DNA of 64,000 nucleotides from Stereum hirsutum FP-91666 SS1. Its lineage: Eukaryota > Basidiomycota > Agaricomycetes > Russulales > Stereaceae. The stretch's first letter is position 1. Every line of letters begins with the position of its first letter. The stretch lies in assembly GCF_000264905.1 (NCBI RefSeq), contig NW_006763131.1:2489939-2553938 (forward strand). Direction: 5' to 3'. Of the stretch, positions 34,080-46,773 are shown piece by piece. A program made the position numbers and the translations under genes. The notes under the pieces were generated by a model. The model did no database searches, was not told the DNA's origin, and saw nothing but the letters and a program-made list of their open reading frames with translations.

Positions 34080-34864
34080 GACGAAAGCGAGACGAGCGTG
34101 AGGATGATATCACTTTTCTGGGTCTGAGGCTGCGGCACAAGGAGCGATAGAGCGGATGGAAGAAAGAGCAGAAGAGCGAAAGTAAATGAAGGCAAGGAGA
34201 CCAGACCAGTGGGATAAGGAAGGTAAAGGGTGAAGTCGATACCAGACCGACGTTGAAGGTTGAACAAATTGAGGGCGAAGACCTACCGTTCTCTCATCGT
34301 CCTCACCGAGTCTTATATAGTCTGGGGAGCGTGCTGCGATTGGTCAAGAGCATACACATCATCGCATTGAAACGATTACCCAACGGTCGATAGCTTCGCT
34401 GGAAGTTAGATACATCCCACAGAGCAACGGAAAGCGGTGGCAAGCGATGCTCTGAGAAGCTGCGTATGTTGACGATGGCGAGTGATGGAATAGAACATGA
34501 AGACAGGGGTCACACCGCGAGCTGAGGGCAACTTAAAAGAAGAGCGTATCCCAAGTTACCTTGGACGCTGCGGCCGAAATAGTTCACGTGGCACCAGATT
34601 TGGAGCGAGGTTCTCCGACTGTGATTGCGCGGTTCCGAGGACGAGAAGTTGGTTACGGAGAGGTTATGACCGAATATAATAAAACATCTGTGAAAACAGA
34701 TGAATCGGCGGGAAGTAGGTCAGCATGGAGGGTTGTTGACATATGGGTGTCCGCTCACCGTGACTTTATATTTAGTCTCCGGGAGATAATATACACTCGA
34801 CAATTCGACAACTAAAAAGACAGACACACAATGGTCTTAAATCCTATACACTGCAAACCTTCGC
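34080..34864. other. Promoter of the repeat-protein gene and photolyase 3' flank
   Basis: A minus-strand TATA-like CTATATAAGA lies at 34312-34320, 233 bases upstream of the ATG at 34079. No gene is supported in the rest. Confidence 0.4.
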
Positions 34865-36957
34865 CTATTCCACCCCAGGCTCCTTATACCTCCTCAATGC
34901 CCTCTCCCGCACCGCCTTATGGTCAACGATAGGCCTCGGATAACCTGTCCTCTCGCAGATCTTCGCCGTAGGGTTATGTATCTCCGGGCCCCTGACGTCC
35001 TTCAGCTCTTCTACAAAGGCTCTGATATAGTCGCCCGTAGGATCGGCCTTCTCAGACTGAAGGTATGGGTTCATGATGCGGAAGTATGGCTGCGGATCTG
35101 TACCGGTGCTGGCGCTCCACTGCCACCCACCGTTGTTGTTTGCGAGGTCGCCGTCGACGAATTGCTGCATAAAGTACTGGAATGGGAGAAGTGTTAGAAC
35201 AGGACTATGCTAAATAGCGGATGGTAAAGCTCACGCGTTCACCAAGACGCCAGTCAATCATAAGATCCTTGCACAGGAACATGGCTGAAATCATTCGAGA
35301 TCTGTTATGCATCCAGCCTGAGCCAATATGAGGGCCGTGATCGTACGCAAGAACAGGAACTTGGCGACTTACCCATCGTATTCGCCTGTCGCATAGCCGC
35401 ATCGACGATAGGAACGCCCGTCCGGCCGTCCTTCCACGCTTGAAGCTTCACCTCATCCGTCTCCCACTTCACTGCCGCATACTTCTCCTGAAACGGTCTC
35501 CCCATAGAGACACGCGGAAACGCAGCCATAACGTGCGTATAGAAATCGCGCCATGCGATCTCCATGACCCACACGCCCAACGACGTATTCCGGTTCGCTT
35601 CGACGGTCTTCGACCCCATAGCATTCATGGTAGCCCGGATGAGTTCCCTCGCAGATATTACCCCGGCGGAGAGGTATGGACTCAGGCGGCTCGTGTGATC
35701 ACGGTCTGCTTTGTCTCTGTTGTCCTTGTAAACAAGACCCCGACTGCGCTTGTCAGACCATTCTGCACCCGGTTCAAGTGGGTCAGAGTTCCCGACGTGA
35801 GTGTTTCTCGACTTCGTGTGTAAGAATTGGTCTAGAATCTGAAGAACCCGGTAAGTGCTGCCAATTATATAAAGATTTGAATCCTCTCACCTGGCGGGCG
35901 GCGGCCTGGGAAGCAGGCCAAGTTTTGGCCATAACCTCACGATCCACACATTCAAAGTTAGGTATGAAGTCTGGGACGGGCGTGTCGAATAGTGGGCCAA
36001 AAGTGGGATGTTTGCGGAGGGATTCAGAGTTCGCACTTGGCCTTGGACTTTCTGCCAAATAGACATCGCGATGGGCGTTGAGTTCAGAGACCCACTGACG
36101 CTGCCAGGGCGAATATACCTGACAAACCCGGTGTGGGTGAGCATCAATGTCTAGTTCATACAGATAGAGGGTAAGATCTCACAGTGTAAGGTTTGCCTTG
36201 CTTGGTGAAAAGCTTTCCAGGAGGAACGACCAGTTTGTCGTGGATAAAAACAGGAACGATGCCCTGTTCCTTCGCAAGTTGGCAAATCTCGATATCGCGT
36301 CGGAGCTCATCTACTTCGTACTCTATGTTGGCGTAAAGCCGTCGGCAGTTCCAGTTTTTGATGAGAGAAATGACTTCGCCGGGAAGCGACCGGCGGCGAT
36401 TACAGACGACTATGTGCAATGGCACAAAGAGCTCCTCTACGAGAGATGCCTGGAAGTACTGAGTGAGTAAAGCCCTCGAACCAGAAGACAAATACTAACC
36501 TGAAGACACCGCAGGTTTCGCAGTGTGAAATCGATCCTGCGGGGACTTCTGTCATGCGCGGCGTAATCCTGGGGGCTGATGGTGAATAAAACCAAGAGGG
36601 GCACATCTTCTTTTTTTGCTTGCTCGGAGGCTTGATGCAATGCTCTATTGTCGGATACTAAAAGAATGAACAAATATAATTACCTATGAGTTCGAGTTAT
36701 GGACGAGATGCAATAAAAAGATTACTTCTCATATCCTCCATTCTCATCCAATAAACGACCGCATCTCCCTTCTGGGCCGGTTTGAAACCCTTATCCAACA
36801 AAGCAGTGAGTTTAGTCAATGGCGGGTCAGCGTCAACACGCGCTGCAGCTTCGGCCGTCGCGATCTTGTTCTGAACGACAGCTGCATCTGTACGAGGCTT
36901 CTTCGCTAGTACGGGAGAAGGGGAGCGAAGCGTGCTGGAGAATGCTCTCTTAGCCAT
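34865..36957 (-). CDS. PHR1: CPD photolyase (deoxyribodipyrimidine photolyase, class I)
   Basis: Light-driven repair of cyclobutane pyrimidine dimers using FADH- and an antenna chromophore. Exons in coding order are 36957-36726, 36657-36500, 36449-36183, 36118-35891, 35838-35373, 35317-35235 and 35176-34865 (581 residues). The N-terminal alpha/beta antenna domain has [12 protein letters not shown] and [19 protein letters not shown]. The FAD/DNA domain has [96 protein letters not shown] and [19 protein letters not shown], all hallmarks of DNA photolyases. Basic stretches (AKKPR) may act as a nuclear signal. In-frame ATGs also exist at 36993 and 36990; using them would add 11 or 12 residues before this start. 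Confidence 0.96.
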
Positions 36958-37328
36958 AGTGATGGTGAGTGCACGAGATGAAGGGAGCATCACTCACGAT
37001 GATTCCGCGGGGGTGCTCGCGGCGGCGCGAAGTTGACAGTTGGCGTCAGAGACAAGACACAACCTCGATCCTCCCGCCAGATCGAGCTCAATGTAACTAG
37101 CACGTGATCGCGTTGTGCCACGCCCGACGCCGAACGGTCAATCTCATCCAACGTTTTGAGTCAGTTTTGAGGCCTTGAATATCTTGGAGCATTGCGCTCG
37201 CGTTGATGGAGTGGTCTATTCTCAGGCCGGCACGATACTCCAATGACAGACAGTCTCGCATACTTCACGACTGTGAACACAGACGATGACACCCAGATCC
37301 CAAAGGCCCAACGCAATGATACATGTCC
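36958..37328. other. Photolyase promoter region
   Basis: Upstream region of the photolyase gene and 3' flank of the cation transporter gene. A CACGTG-like sequence occurs near 37101. No further feature is supported. Confidence 0.35.
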
Positions 37329-39869
37329 TCAAAGGACCGTCCTCCGCTTCCTCTTTGCATTAATCCACCACCACCGAACCGTGCAACCATACGCACACAA
37401 TACCAGGAAACATCCAACTACAACGGCACCAAACACGTAGTAAGGATAGCCAGGCAACACGTTTCCGTCTGCATCAAGATGCAGATTCGTGGGGATATGA
37501 ATATTAGTGGAGAATAGACCTTCAAAAATCGCTCGCTGGTGAGTACACCGACATAAAAAAGGATATATGGGATGGTGGTGTACCTATGATAATTTGCGCA
37601 GGCATCACTGCGATACTGACGACGGTCAGCACCATGATGGCCTTGTCCGTGCCCGATCGTCCTCGCGAGGCGGTAACGCGCAGGTTCTGAAGGTAAGTTG
37701 GATGTGATTGACTGAGCATTCGCTCGTAATGGGCGAGGGACTGCTGTAATGTGATAATGTGATCTGAGAGATCGGGTTGGGTTAATACTTGTGTAGTAGA
37801 ATCGGCAGTAGCTCTCAACGCCTACCTTGGACATCACCCATGTAAATGACGAGATCATCATCTTCGCGCCCAGTCAAAGTCTGTCCGAAATCTCCCAACC
37901 TCTTCTGTAGACGGGCTACAACCTCGGACTTCGCCACTAGGACTCGAGAGAGGGTCGTCACGAGCCGCCGTGTACGCGCCATACGACGAAGTGCTACCGT
38001 GGTCGGGCTAACTGCCAGATCAGGAGCAGGGATTGTTCCTGGGAAAAACTTCGATAACATCCGATGAACAGTTCGCTTCCACCGCCGATACGATAAGGCA
38101 AAGGTAGGACGAGGAACAGAGAAGCGCGTCTTGGTGGTCTTTACCGACATGACCTCCTTGACAGAGAGACCTTTCTCGTCGCTAGTGAGGGTACTGAGCA
38201 CGGAATGCGCCTTCTCCAGCTGCTTGACTGGTAGCTTGCGAGGTTTACGGATGGGTTGCGGAGCTACAGAATCGGTGCTGTCGTTAGAGTCGGAAAACAC
38301 CGTGTTCTCGGCCGTGATGATCTCCTCTTCTATTTCACCGACGTAGGGAAAGAAGGCATCCACGATAGAATCGAGTATTCCATGAGCGATCCAAGCTAAT
38401 GAATCACATCAGACGGAGAGCGACTGTAGATGGTGGATATGAGCCTACCTGAGGACATATTGATACTCTTTTCCATGACACGAATCTTACTACGCACCCT
38501 CTCGGTATGTTCTAATATACAGAGATCAGTGAACGAACATGACAAAAAATATACGGTATGCGAACCGGATATGTCAGAAAAATGGAACTAAATAGGCAAT
38601 GAAGTTCAGATGAAGTTCACTCCGGAGGCTGAGCCAATCACTCACAGAGCAAATACCATCCGGAAAGACAACTAGATAAACATAAACCTCCGCCACATGG
38701 CCTTCATCCTCCGCGAGGTAGGCATCGGTGGTCGGGTCGCGAGTAGGCTGTGGTATACCCTGCGACTCGATGGCACGGAAAACGATGAAATAATAGCCAA
38801 GCTTCGGAAAGAGCTCCAGTTTCTCTCTAGGCTCCTGTTGGAGTATATCCTCTAGAGTCAACGGGTGCATATGCAATAACTAAACATATCTTCAGCAGGT
38901 CATTCTACCCTAAACTAGATAATCATGACGTACCTTCCCCATGGCACGCATATCCTCCCAAGTCGGACTTGCGACATCCAACCACCATGCCTGCTGATTC
39001 GATACATCAGGAGTCCCAGTGCCCACGCCTGGGGTGGGTGGATCCGGGGAGGCAGCAGCGCCTACTCTCTGTTTGCCTTTCCTGACCTTTTGAAGGGTCG
39101 GAAGCTCTGTGGCAGACTCCGGTCGACTCGAGGGCCCAGCATCCGGAAGCATGTAATCCAGATGAGGAAGTATCGGTATCGGGCCTTCGAGGGGTGTCTG
39201 CCTGGAAGGACGGGGTCGGTTTCGTGGCCTACGAGCTTTAGAAGACCTCTTCAGAGCGGCATCCAACTTCGAAAGGACTGATGGCAATGACGTCGTGCGT
39301 GTGGTACGCTGCTCTTCGGTGGTCGGAGGTGACTTAGAAGAAGGGTGGTAGGAGGAGGATAGCGCAGGGGGGAGGTAGAGGGAGAACTCGCGTTCGACAT
39401 AACGGCGTTCTTCACGAGCTCGAATTCTGGCTGCGACCTCTCGCTCCGAGTTAGCACGGTTCAAGTCTGCGAGACTGGGGTTTCGCTTGCGACGTCGGTT
39501 GACGGATTTATTGGTCGTGCGGAAGGATGACTTGGAAGAAGAAGCGTCCGAGTCCGAATCCAATGACGAGGTTGACCAGTTAGCGCGGGCCCAACGAGTG
39601 ATAGCCCGTTCGACGACAGCTGCCAGAGCACCCAAGGGACCACCGACCGTAGAAGCACTTGACGACGAGCTGGAAGACGACGACGATGACACGGAGTCAG
39701 AGCGACCAGGTCGTGGTGTAGATGGCGCCCGTCCTCGATAGATGTCACCATCGTCCTCACCATCTGGTTCGTTGTCCACTATTGTCCGTAGCTCGATACG
39801 TTCGTGGTCCGGCTGGTCGACGAAAGAAACTGACGGTTCTGTCATGGTGGGCGGGACGAGAGGAGACAT
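37329..39869 (-). CDS. CorA/Mnr2-type divalent cation transporter
   Basis: Predicted magnesium (or other divalent metal) channel of the CorA superfamily, Alr/Mnr2 branch, in the plasma or vacuolar membrane. Exons in coding order are 39869-38934, 38879-38646, 38587-38566, 38511-38449, 38395-37826, 37763-37584 and 37519-37329 (731 residues). The first 230 residues are Ser/Arg-rich and disordered. The soluble funnel has HMHPLTLEDILQQEPREKLE, YYFIVFRAIES, EVYVYLVVFPDGICS and AWIAHGILDSIVDAFFPYV. The two C-terminal membrane helices are AIMVLTVVSIAVMPAQIIIG and YYVFGAVVVGCFLVLCAYG. The signature loop between them, normally GMN, reads STN here. An alternative start at 39845 would remove eight residues. 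One exon is 22 nt. Confidence 0.88.
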
Positions 39870-40154
39870 CGGCTCATGAAGGTGGGTCGTCGTGCTCGCG
39901 CCAGAGCCGTACTAGCTGGAGAATATTCACCGTGCCATGGGCGTTGATTGACGGTTGGGGTGAGACAGTTCGCGGACAGCACTCGGATTTTTTGGGCCAC
40001 TTTCGCACGTTCAAAGCGCAAAGCACACGTGGGCCACACTTGTGAGATCACCAATGAAATCGGACTGATATGCAACTGATCATGAAGACATTGAAGCAAG
40101 AGTATTGCATCCAGATACCAGAGTATAAATGATAGGAAACGGAAGCGACCAAAC

Positions 40155-41581
40155 CTAACTCTTCCGACGCTTGTTTGCTCGTTCTCTGTCGCCCCAACCT
40201 CCATCCCGCTTGGCAGATTCCCGATGTCTTTCTCCGGCGCCAGTACTAGTCCTGCTGAACGCCTCTCCTCGAGCATACGGCCGCGACTTTGTCTCCTTCT
40301 GCGCTGCCTTCTTCTGCCTCTTCTCTATCACCTTCCGCACTGCCCCTCGTCCTCCCTGTTCGGCAAGAGCCTCGTATCGTGCCTTCAACATCAGCTCTTT
40401 CTTCGCACCTAAAATAACCGCAGAGCTTAGTACACCATACAGTCGAAAGCCTGTGCAGAGGATTGAACATACCGTCTTTCAGCCAGTACTGTCCTTTGCC
40501 CTCCTTCTGTTTTGCCTTCTCCTGCTGCATCGCCCGGTTCATTGCCTCCTGTTCGACTTTCTCCCTCCTATCCTTATTCACCGAACTCTCAGCGCGCTTC
40601 ACGGCCAACTCAAGTCTCTGCACCTCTCGCTCCCGCTCTTCACGAAGATCGCGCGGGGATGATCCTACAAGTTTTCGTGCCCGCTTGAGGTTGTCGCGTA
40701 GGGTTTTGAGCTCCGTCTCGTGCATGTCCGCGATAAAACCGTATTGATTCCTGAATTTCTGTGCATCGAACTCGCCTGCTAAAGGCAAGAAACGAGGATC
40801 GCGCGGCTCCTGAATATTCGGAGAGTTGAAGTGAAGAGAAGTGAAGAGATGAAAGCGAATTCAGTCAACGCTTCACTCAAAGAGAGGGCCTTCCTTAAAA
40901 ACGCACCATTTTAGGGACCTCAACTACCGTTCTCCGTCGAGATACCGGTCGTTTCGACGTTACCTCCGTAGGTCTGTACAATACTCAGTATGAACACTTA
41001 GACTAGATAATGAGAAACGTACGCATGCTTGCTCGACCGCTTCGTGATATCTTTTTTCGACTTCGGTTTCTCCTCCTTCGCCTTGCCTTTCTCCTCCCGA
41101 CTCCAGCGTGAAGTAGGCTCTTCAGGTTCAGACCCTGACCCATCGGAACCTTCGTCCCCATCGTCATCACCCTCAGAGTCGCTGTAGGCTTTTGTCTGAG
41201 CTAATACACGCTGCGCTTTTTGTAGTGCGCCGAATGGCAGAGAAGAGAGATCTGAGAAAGACAGCGGCTCGGTCAGGTATGAACGAGTAAGTCAAGCAAG
41301 TAGAAACGTACTCGTCTGGAGCGATTTCTACGCTCATAGATACCAATGTGAGTATATAATATGAGGCCGAAAGGACACTTGAGAACACGCACAACATCGT
41401 CTACACCCTCGCCACCTTCATCGTCCTCACTTTCTTCAGCTTCGGAACTCTCTGCGGCTTCCGCTTCCAGATCGTCTTCGTCCACCCACTGCACGACTCG
41501 CGGAGCATCTACATCGGCATTGTTGTCGCTTTCACTTCCAGAAGAATCCGAGTGGGGTGAGGATTCCTTGGTGCGAGGCAT
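40155..41581 (-). CDS. RRP36: rRNA biogenesis protein Rrp36
   Basis: Nucleolar factor needed for early cleavages of the 35S pre-rRNA and 40S subunit formation. Exons in coding order are 41581-41393, 41327-41312, 41251-41023, 40973-40907, 40809-40473 and 40408-40155 (363 residues). The N-terminal third is Asp/Glu/Ser-rich. The family core follows: SSLPFGALQKAQRVLAQ, then EPRDPRFLPLAGEFDAQKF and RNQYGFI, then a long basic coiled coil, and finally KKELMLKARYEALAEQGGRG and a Lys/Arg-rich tail ending NKRRKS. The second exon has only 16 nt and was placed because it restores the KSLQTN-LSSLPFG junction in frame with both neighbours. Confidence 0.93.
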
Positions 41582-41809
41582 GGTGAACAGAGGGCTAGTT
41601 GTGGAGGAAAGCAAAGCGCCACAGTACTTTTCACGGGTGATTCTCGCTGATTACGTAAGTTTCAAATTCACAAGGACATGGTTTATTGGTCACCACTTGT
41701 TCGACAGCATCAAAATCCACAAGTATATGGTACGTATAAGAAGATACAGTAGATAGATAATAAATCGTGAGCATAACAGTCATGCAGCATCCCATAGTCA
41801 TCAGTGTCA

Positions 41810-44800
41810 TTACGAATCAAAACTCATCCTCCCCTTCCCCTTCCCTTCCACCTCCAAAGAACCGGCGACACCTGTCCTCAGGCTCACTCCCTCACTCCCA
41901 CCCGCTGCGCCCATAACCACATACCTCCCCTTCCCATCCAATTCCACATCCAACGAAACCCCCAACGAAGGCATCCCCTCCCTCCACCTCGGCGTCACCC
42001 CAAACCACGCCCCGAACTTAGCCAACCACCTCCTCCGCGACCTGTTTTTGCTCTTCTTACCACTACCTACTCGCATCGGATCGTCGAAGATGCCTTCCCA
42101 TCGGAAGACTGGTCTCGGACGGATGGAGCTATCGTCGTGGTCTGTACCTCCGCCTGTGCCGAGTGTGGAGGGCATTGCTTGAGTTTCGAGGTCTATGTCT
42201 TCCATGTCGAGCTCGGAACCGTTATAGCCGAGATGGAAGATATTGGCCTAGGGTGGTTAGACAACAAATGAGCGCGAATAATCACGGGACGTGAAGCTGA
42301 ATGCATTACCTGGTGAGAGTCGTGGAACACGATATCATTCAGTCGGACATATACCTTGTTCAAGAACCCGTTATGGATGAAGTCTCCCCACTTCGGCGTG
42401 GCATGGAACATGCCCCGTTGCGCCAAAAACGATTCCAGCGCAGGTCTCGGAAGTGGCGTGTAAGCTATAGACGACGGGTAGTGTGGATCGAAATCCGTGT
42501 TGTGGACCTTCAGAGCAGAGATCGTGCTTTGGTTTCGTCTCCAGAAATCATCCTGTGTATAACTGTAAGAAACACGAAAGCCACACGAAGTTGAATATTC
42601 TTACCCAGAAGATATACCACCATGTCGCCACCTCCGATCTTGTCACAGCCGTCAAACGCTCAAACGTCGTATCCAATGCAACCGCGCTCTCCGCCATGAG
42701 CCTCCTCACACGAGGGTCCCTCTCCTCTCGAATGACGCTCTTCGTGATATCCAAAGGTCGGGGTGGATTATAGACGTGGGTGAGGAAACGATACGTCAAG
42801 GCATCGTACTTCGTCTGCGCCTCCTGCAGAAGAGTCGCTCGATAATCATGGAGTAGGGATTCCACGCCGGGTAAAAGCGTAGATATCGACCTATGATTCA
42901 ATGCTAGAAACTGGGCCAAATGAGGCGTCAGGTCAAAATCCTCGTTGAGACCGATGGTCGTCCCGTCGCAACGAACGCTTTTGGAATACTTGATCGAGAT
43001 GGCGAAACCGCTGCCGAGTTGCTGGTTCTGCCATATCAAGTACCCTTTGCGTTTGAGACTGAGGACGCCAATCTGGAAGTCCTTAGATGTCTGAGCTTTG
43101 AACCTCATGCCGCCACAGCACCAGAAACCTCGCGAGCCTGAGGTCTGAAAGATCAATAGGCTCGTCAACAAGACGGGAGTGTATGACAGGGTACATGCGA
43201 CGTACCTCGATGTGCCGGTAAGGCCAGTAGACTGAGTGTCCATCCAAAGAACGCAAAGCCATCCGAATCTCACGTCTTCGGCTGATATCGGCGCTCGAGT
43301 TCTGTTGGACATATTGTTGAAGTTCAGCCACCTCTTGCAGAGCCACAAGTGGACCGTCGTCGTAGCGAATAACCTGAAGTAGCGACCGTGAGTGCGGCGA
43401 TTGCGATGTGAATGTCATCACATACCAAAGTTGGAGGGAATGGAATCCACCAAGCATTCCCAAAGAAACAGGTACAACCGGGTATCGACGGTTTCGCAGG
43501 ATTTTTCCAGTAAGAATCCGGTCCGACGAAACGAGTTTGTATCTCGTGGGCTAAGTGGTGGAACCATGCATAGTCCGGATCAGTCACTAGAGAGATGGCT
43601 TTGCTGTACGTCGGAGATCCAACGTCGCGGAGGATCTGCCAAACGCAGACAACTGAGCATTAGAACGAGACTAGGCAAAGGTCGGCCTTACTTTGAGATT
43701 TTCGACATGTCTTTCCCCGGGTGAGCCAGCGAAGTCAAGCAAATACGGAGGATATTCGACATCTCTGGCTTGAGAATAGTGCATGGGCTGCTTGGCTGGA
43801 ATCTTGCACTCCGGACTGGTAAGGAACAATGTTGTGATGGACTCTTGCCATATCCGCCTGCGAGCATGGGGAGAGGAGTTGGAGATATCGATGCTGAAGA
43901 AATGAACATGTCAGCATGGCGCCATCGAAAGGGGAAGATCTCCACTAACCGAGGGGAGAATATGTCAATGCCTTCGGGAGAAATCAGCGTTACAATATGT
44001 AGATATGAAGGAGATGATTTACTGAAGTCGATCCGCCGAGTTAGCCCTAGCATAGAGGTCAGAAAGTCTTCGAGAAGAGCTTTCAATGAACTTACTCTTC
44101 ACCGCTCGCTGGGTGATTCCCCAATTGATGACCGTAAAATCTAGTAAAACGGGGTTAGTCCTATTCGAGACGGTGCTTCACGAAAGGCTTACATATGATT
44201 AGGGTATAGGTAGCGCCATAGATTCTGCATATAGAAAAAGAAAACATTCAGAGATCCAGGGACCTGTTCGCTCGAGACAAAGTGCACCTACACGTAAAGT
44301 ACAGGTCCACCAATAATAGTCTTGCCGGGTATATTGAGCACGACCGCGAGGGAGATAGCAGAAGTTAATACATAATTGAGTCTTGAGCACCATTCGCTCG
44401 CATTGTTGACAGGCTCCAGGAAGGGCGCAAACCAACACTGAGCAATGAAGAATCCGAACATGACCACGATGAGCAATATTTGACGGATTACAGCAATTGT
44501 GGTCGAGGGAAGAGTGCGAAATAGGCAGTTCGATGGATTGAGTACCGAGACGATGAGAAGAGCGCTGAGCTTGGTCACGAGGTATATTGATTCGTAGGTA
44601 CCCCAGCCATTCCGGAAGCCTTACGGAGGACAATCAGAAAGGAATGTGAAGAAGGGACTCGATTAGACTTACTACGATATAGGAAGCTGAGTGGGTTCCG
44701 ATCTCTGTCCAACATGCGATTATATTCAAGTTCGAGCTCGCTCGAACTCCGTCGCTTGCCTAATTCCGTGTAAGGGTCGATAATCGGAACAGCTTGGCGA

Positions 44801-46378
44801 ATAGCAGAGCGCAAGGCGATGGGATAGAAAACACCCAACTATAGAACGGATGCGAATTGTGAGCACTGATTCCCAAAAATGTAACGGTTCCGTACCCCAA
44901 AGAAAACCGCTATGGAAGCGATGACGACCAGAGGTGCATAGTTGAATTCATTGACCTTCATAGTCGACGTCCAGCAGAAATCTAGAGGGTCGCGGTACTC
45001 GTCCGACGGTCCCAGAGGGGCAACAATCGGCGGATTTGTAGTGGCATTGGTGTATGGGTTTGGAACGACCCATAGATCGTCGGACCAAACCATCATGTGA
45101 ACAGCGAGAGTGCTCAACGGGAGGTATATCACCGTCAACAGAGAACTAACGATGAGTATGGCCCATCCGCTGCTTCTCTTATCTTGCATGAACCCTTCGT
45201 AATTTCGGTAATGAGAACAAGGAGCAGTCCACCGAATAAAGAGGAACATCAAGAGGCTCGCGATGACTGTCAAAACGAGAAGGTAGATCGTGGAGTTAGG
45301 CAGATTGGTCGTGAAATTGAGGGCAAGAATATTCGGTCTAGTAATAGGATTTAGAGGGGCACATGAAGTCAAAGAGTTCCAAATGCTTACATGGTCCCCT
45401 TGAAGAGAGCCTCCCACTGGCTGACTGCATCCTCGCCATCGCCAGGAGCTGTTGACTAGACTCAGAATGCACACACCAGCGAAACATTGAGATTACCCAC
45501 TTATGGTATTCACGATCAGAGCGAAGACCTGTATGGTACTGAACAGGCCTTGCAGACTATACAAGTTCGCAAGTGCACTCGAACCCTAAATTCTCGTTAG
45601 CACTCTGAATAAGTCAATCCTAGGATACTAGTGAACATACAGTAATGCCTAGAACGATACTCGTTATTATACCCGTGATCGGGTTCCGGTTCTCCCAAGC
45701 AGAGTATATCCTAGAACTGGTCTCCAAATCCTGCAAACTCCTTCCTGTAGCAGCCAAACGGTCCATAGGTTCAAACATCGCCACATTCTTCCCCTTGCCT
45801 GCCGCCTCGGACGCAAACGAGGGCGGGCGTACAGTTGAAAGATACTTGTCCAGTCGGGGAAGAGATAATGGTGGCGCAGGACGAGAAAAGACGCGTGAAA
45901 CTGGTATTGGTGTATGGTCAGGGAGCTGGGTTTGAGGGACAACGGTGGCAGAAGATGCATAAGACTCCTCCGTGGTAAATTGCGGGTTGAATTCATCGGC
46001 CACAGGGGACATATTCGAGAGTAGATGATACTCCTCGCTCTTACGAATAGATTCCTCATCCTTGGAAGAGAGCCATTTCTTGACGCGAGCCCCGCCAGAG
46101 CCTTCACGAAAGTGCAGCTTTCCACCCGGGTTGAGCTCGTCCGTCACGTCCGCGGTCGTGTCTATCGCGGTCGAATGTGCTCGAAAAGGTGTAGATTCGC
46201 TCGCCAGCAACGTCGTCGCATCATCGTCCGTGTATTGAGATTGGCGCGAAGGAGGATGCTGGAGGAAACGGGCTGGAGAGGGAGAAGGAGATGACTTGTC
46301 TCTGGAATTGTCCGTGGTGGTCGACGAGCCTTGGGGTTCATAGAGAGCGGCGAGTCGTTTGACGGCGCTGGTGGTCAT
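41810..46378 (-). CDS. Large polytopic membrane protein of unknown function
   Basis: I do not recognise this family. Exons in coding order are 46378-45641, 45585-45501, 45448-45391, 45337-44896, 44838-44673, 44619-44294, 44224-44193, 44140-44096, 44021-43950, 43893-43692, 43635-43426, 43373-43206, 43144-42605, 42552-42310 and 42247-41810 (1254 residues). Residues 1-230 are hydrophilic and probably cytosolic. Residues 235-610 contain about eight membrane segments, for example STIYLLVLTVIASLLMFLFI, SGWAILIVSSLLTVIYLPLS, YAPLVVIASIAVFFG and RQILLIVVMFGFFIAQCW, with N-glycosylation sites in the loops (NFT, NAT). The last 640 residues are soluble, with IPGCTCFFGNAWWIPFPPTL, WWYIFW and a basic C-terminus. 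All 14 introns were placed by phase and leave no stop. Receptor, channel and scaffold roles are all possible. Confidence 0.8.
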
Positions 46379-46773
46379 GACATATACATTCTCGAGGGGT
46401 CAAGATTTCGTGAGTATGAGCGGGGCAAGCTCAGGCTGAAATGAGTGCGGAGCAAAGGAGCATCATGGGACTAAAATCAGAACCGCGCTAAGTCGAGTCT
46501 CTAGAGAAACGTGCGACGTCAGGCTCGCTTGATGGAAAGCGTGCTCCCGGCCTAAGGACGCTCAAATAGGCCAGCACGTATATCAATGCTCCTGATGGGG
46601 AGAAGAACAGATGGGGCCATATAACGAGTGAGTGTCAATTATCGAGATGTAGGGTATGCAGCTATGATACAAATCCACAAGGCAGGGGCAATAAGTAAGC
46701 AAAGCGTCCGAATCCGTAACGTCATAACATCGATATCCATCCAACGAAGGCGCATCGTAATCGTGCAAACACA
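46379..46773. other. Intergenic region
   Basis: Upstream region of the polytopic membrane protein gene and 3' flank of the DUF2235 gene. No further feature is recognised. Confidence 0.35.
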
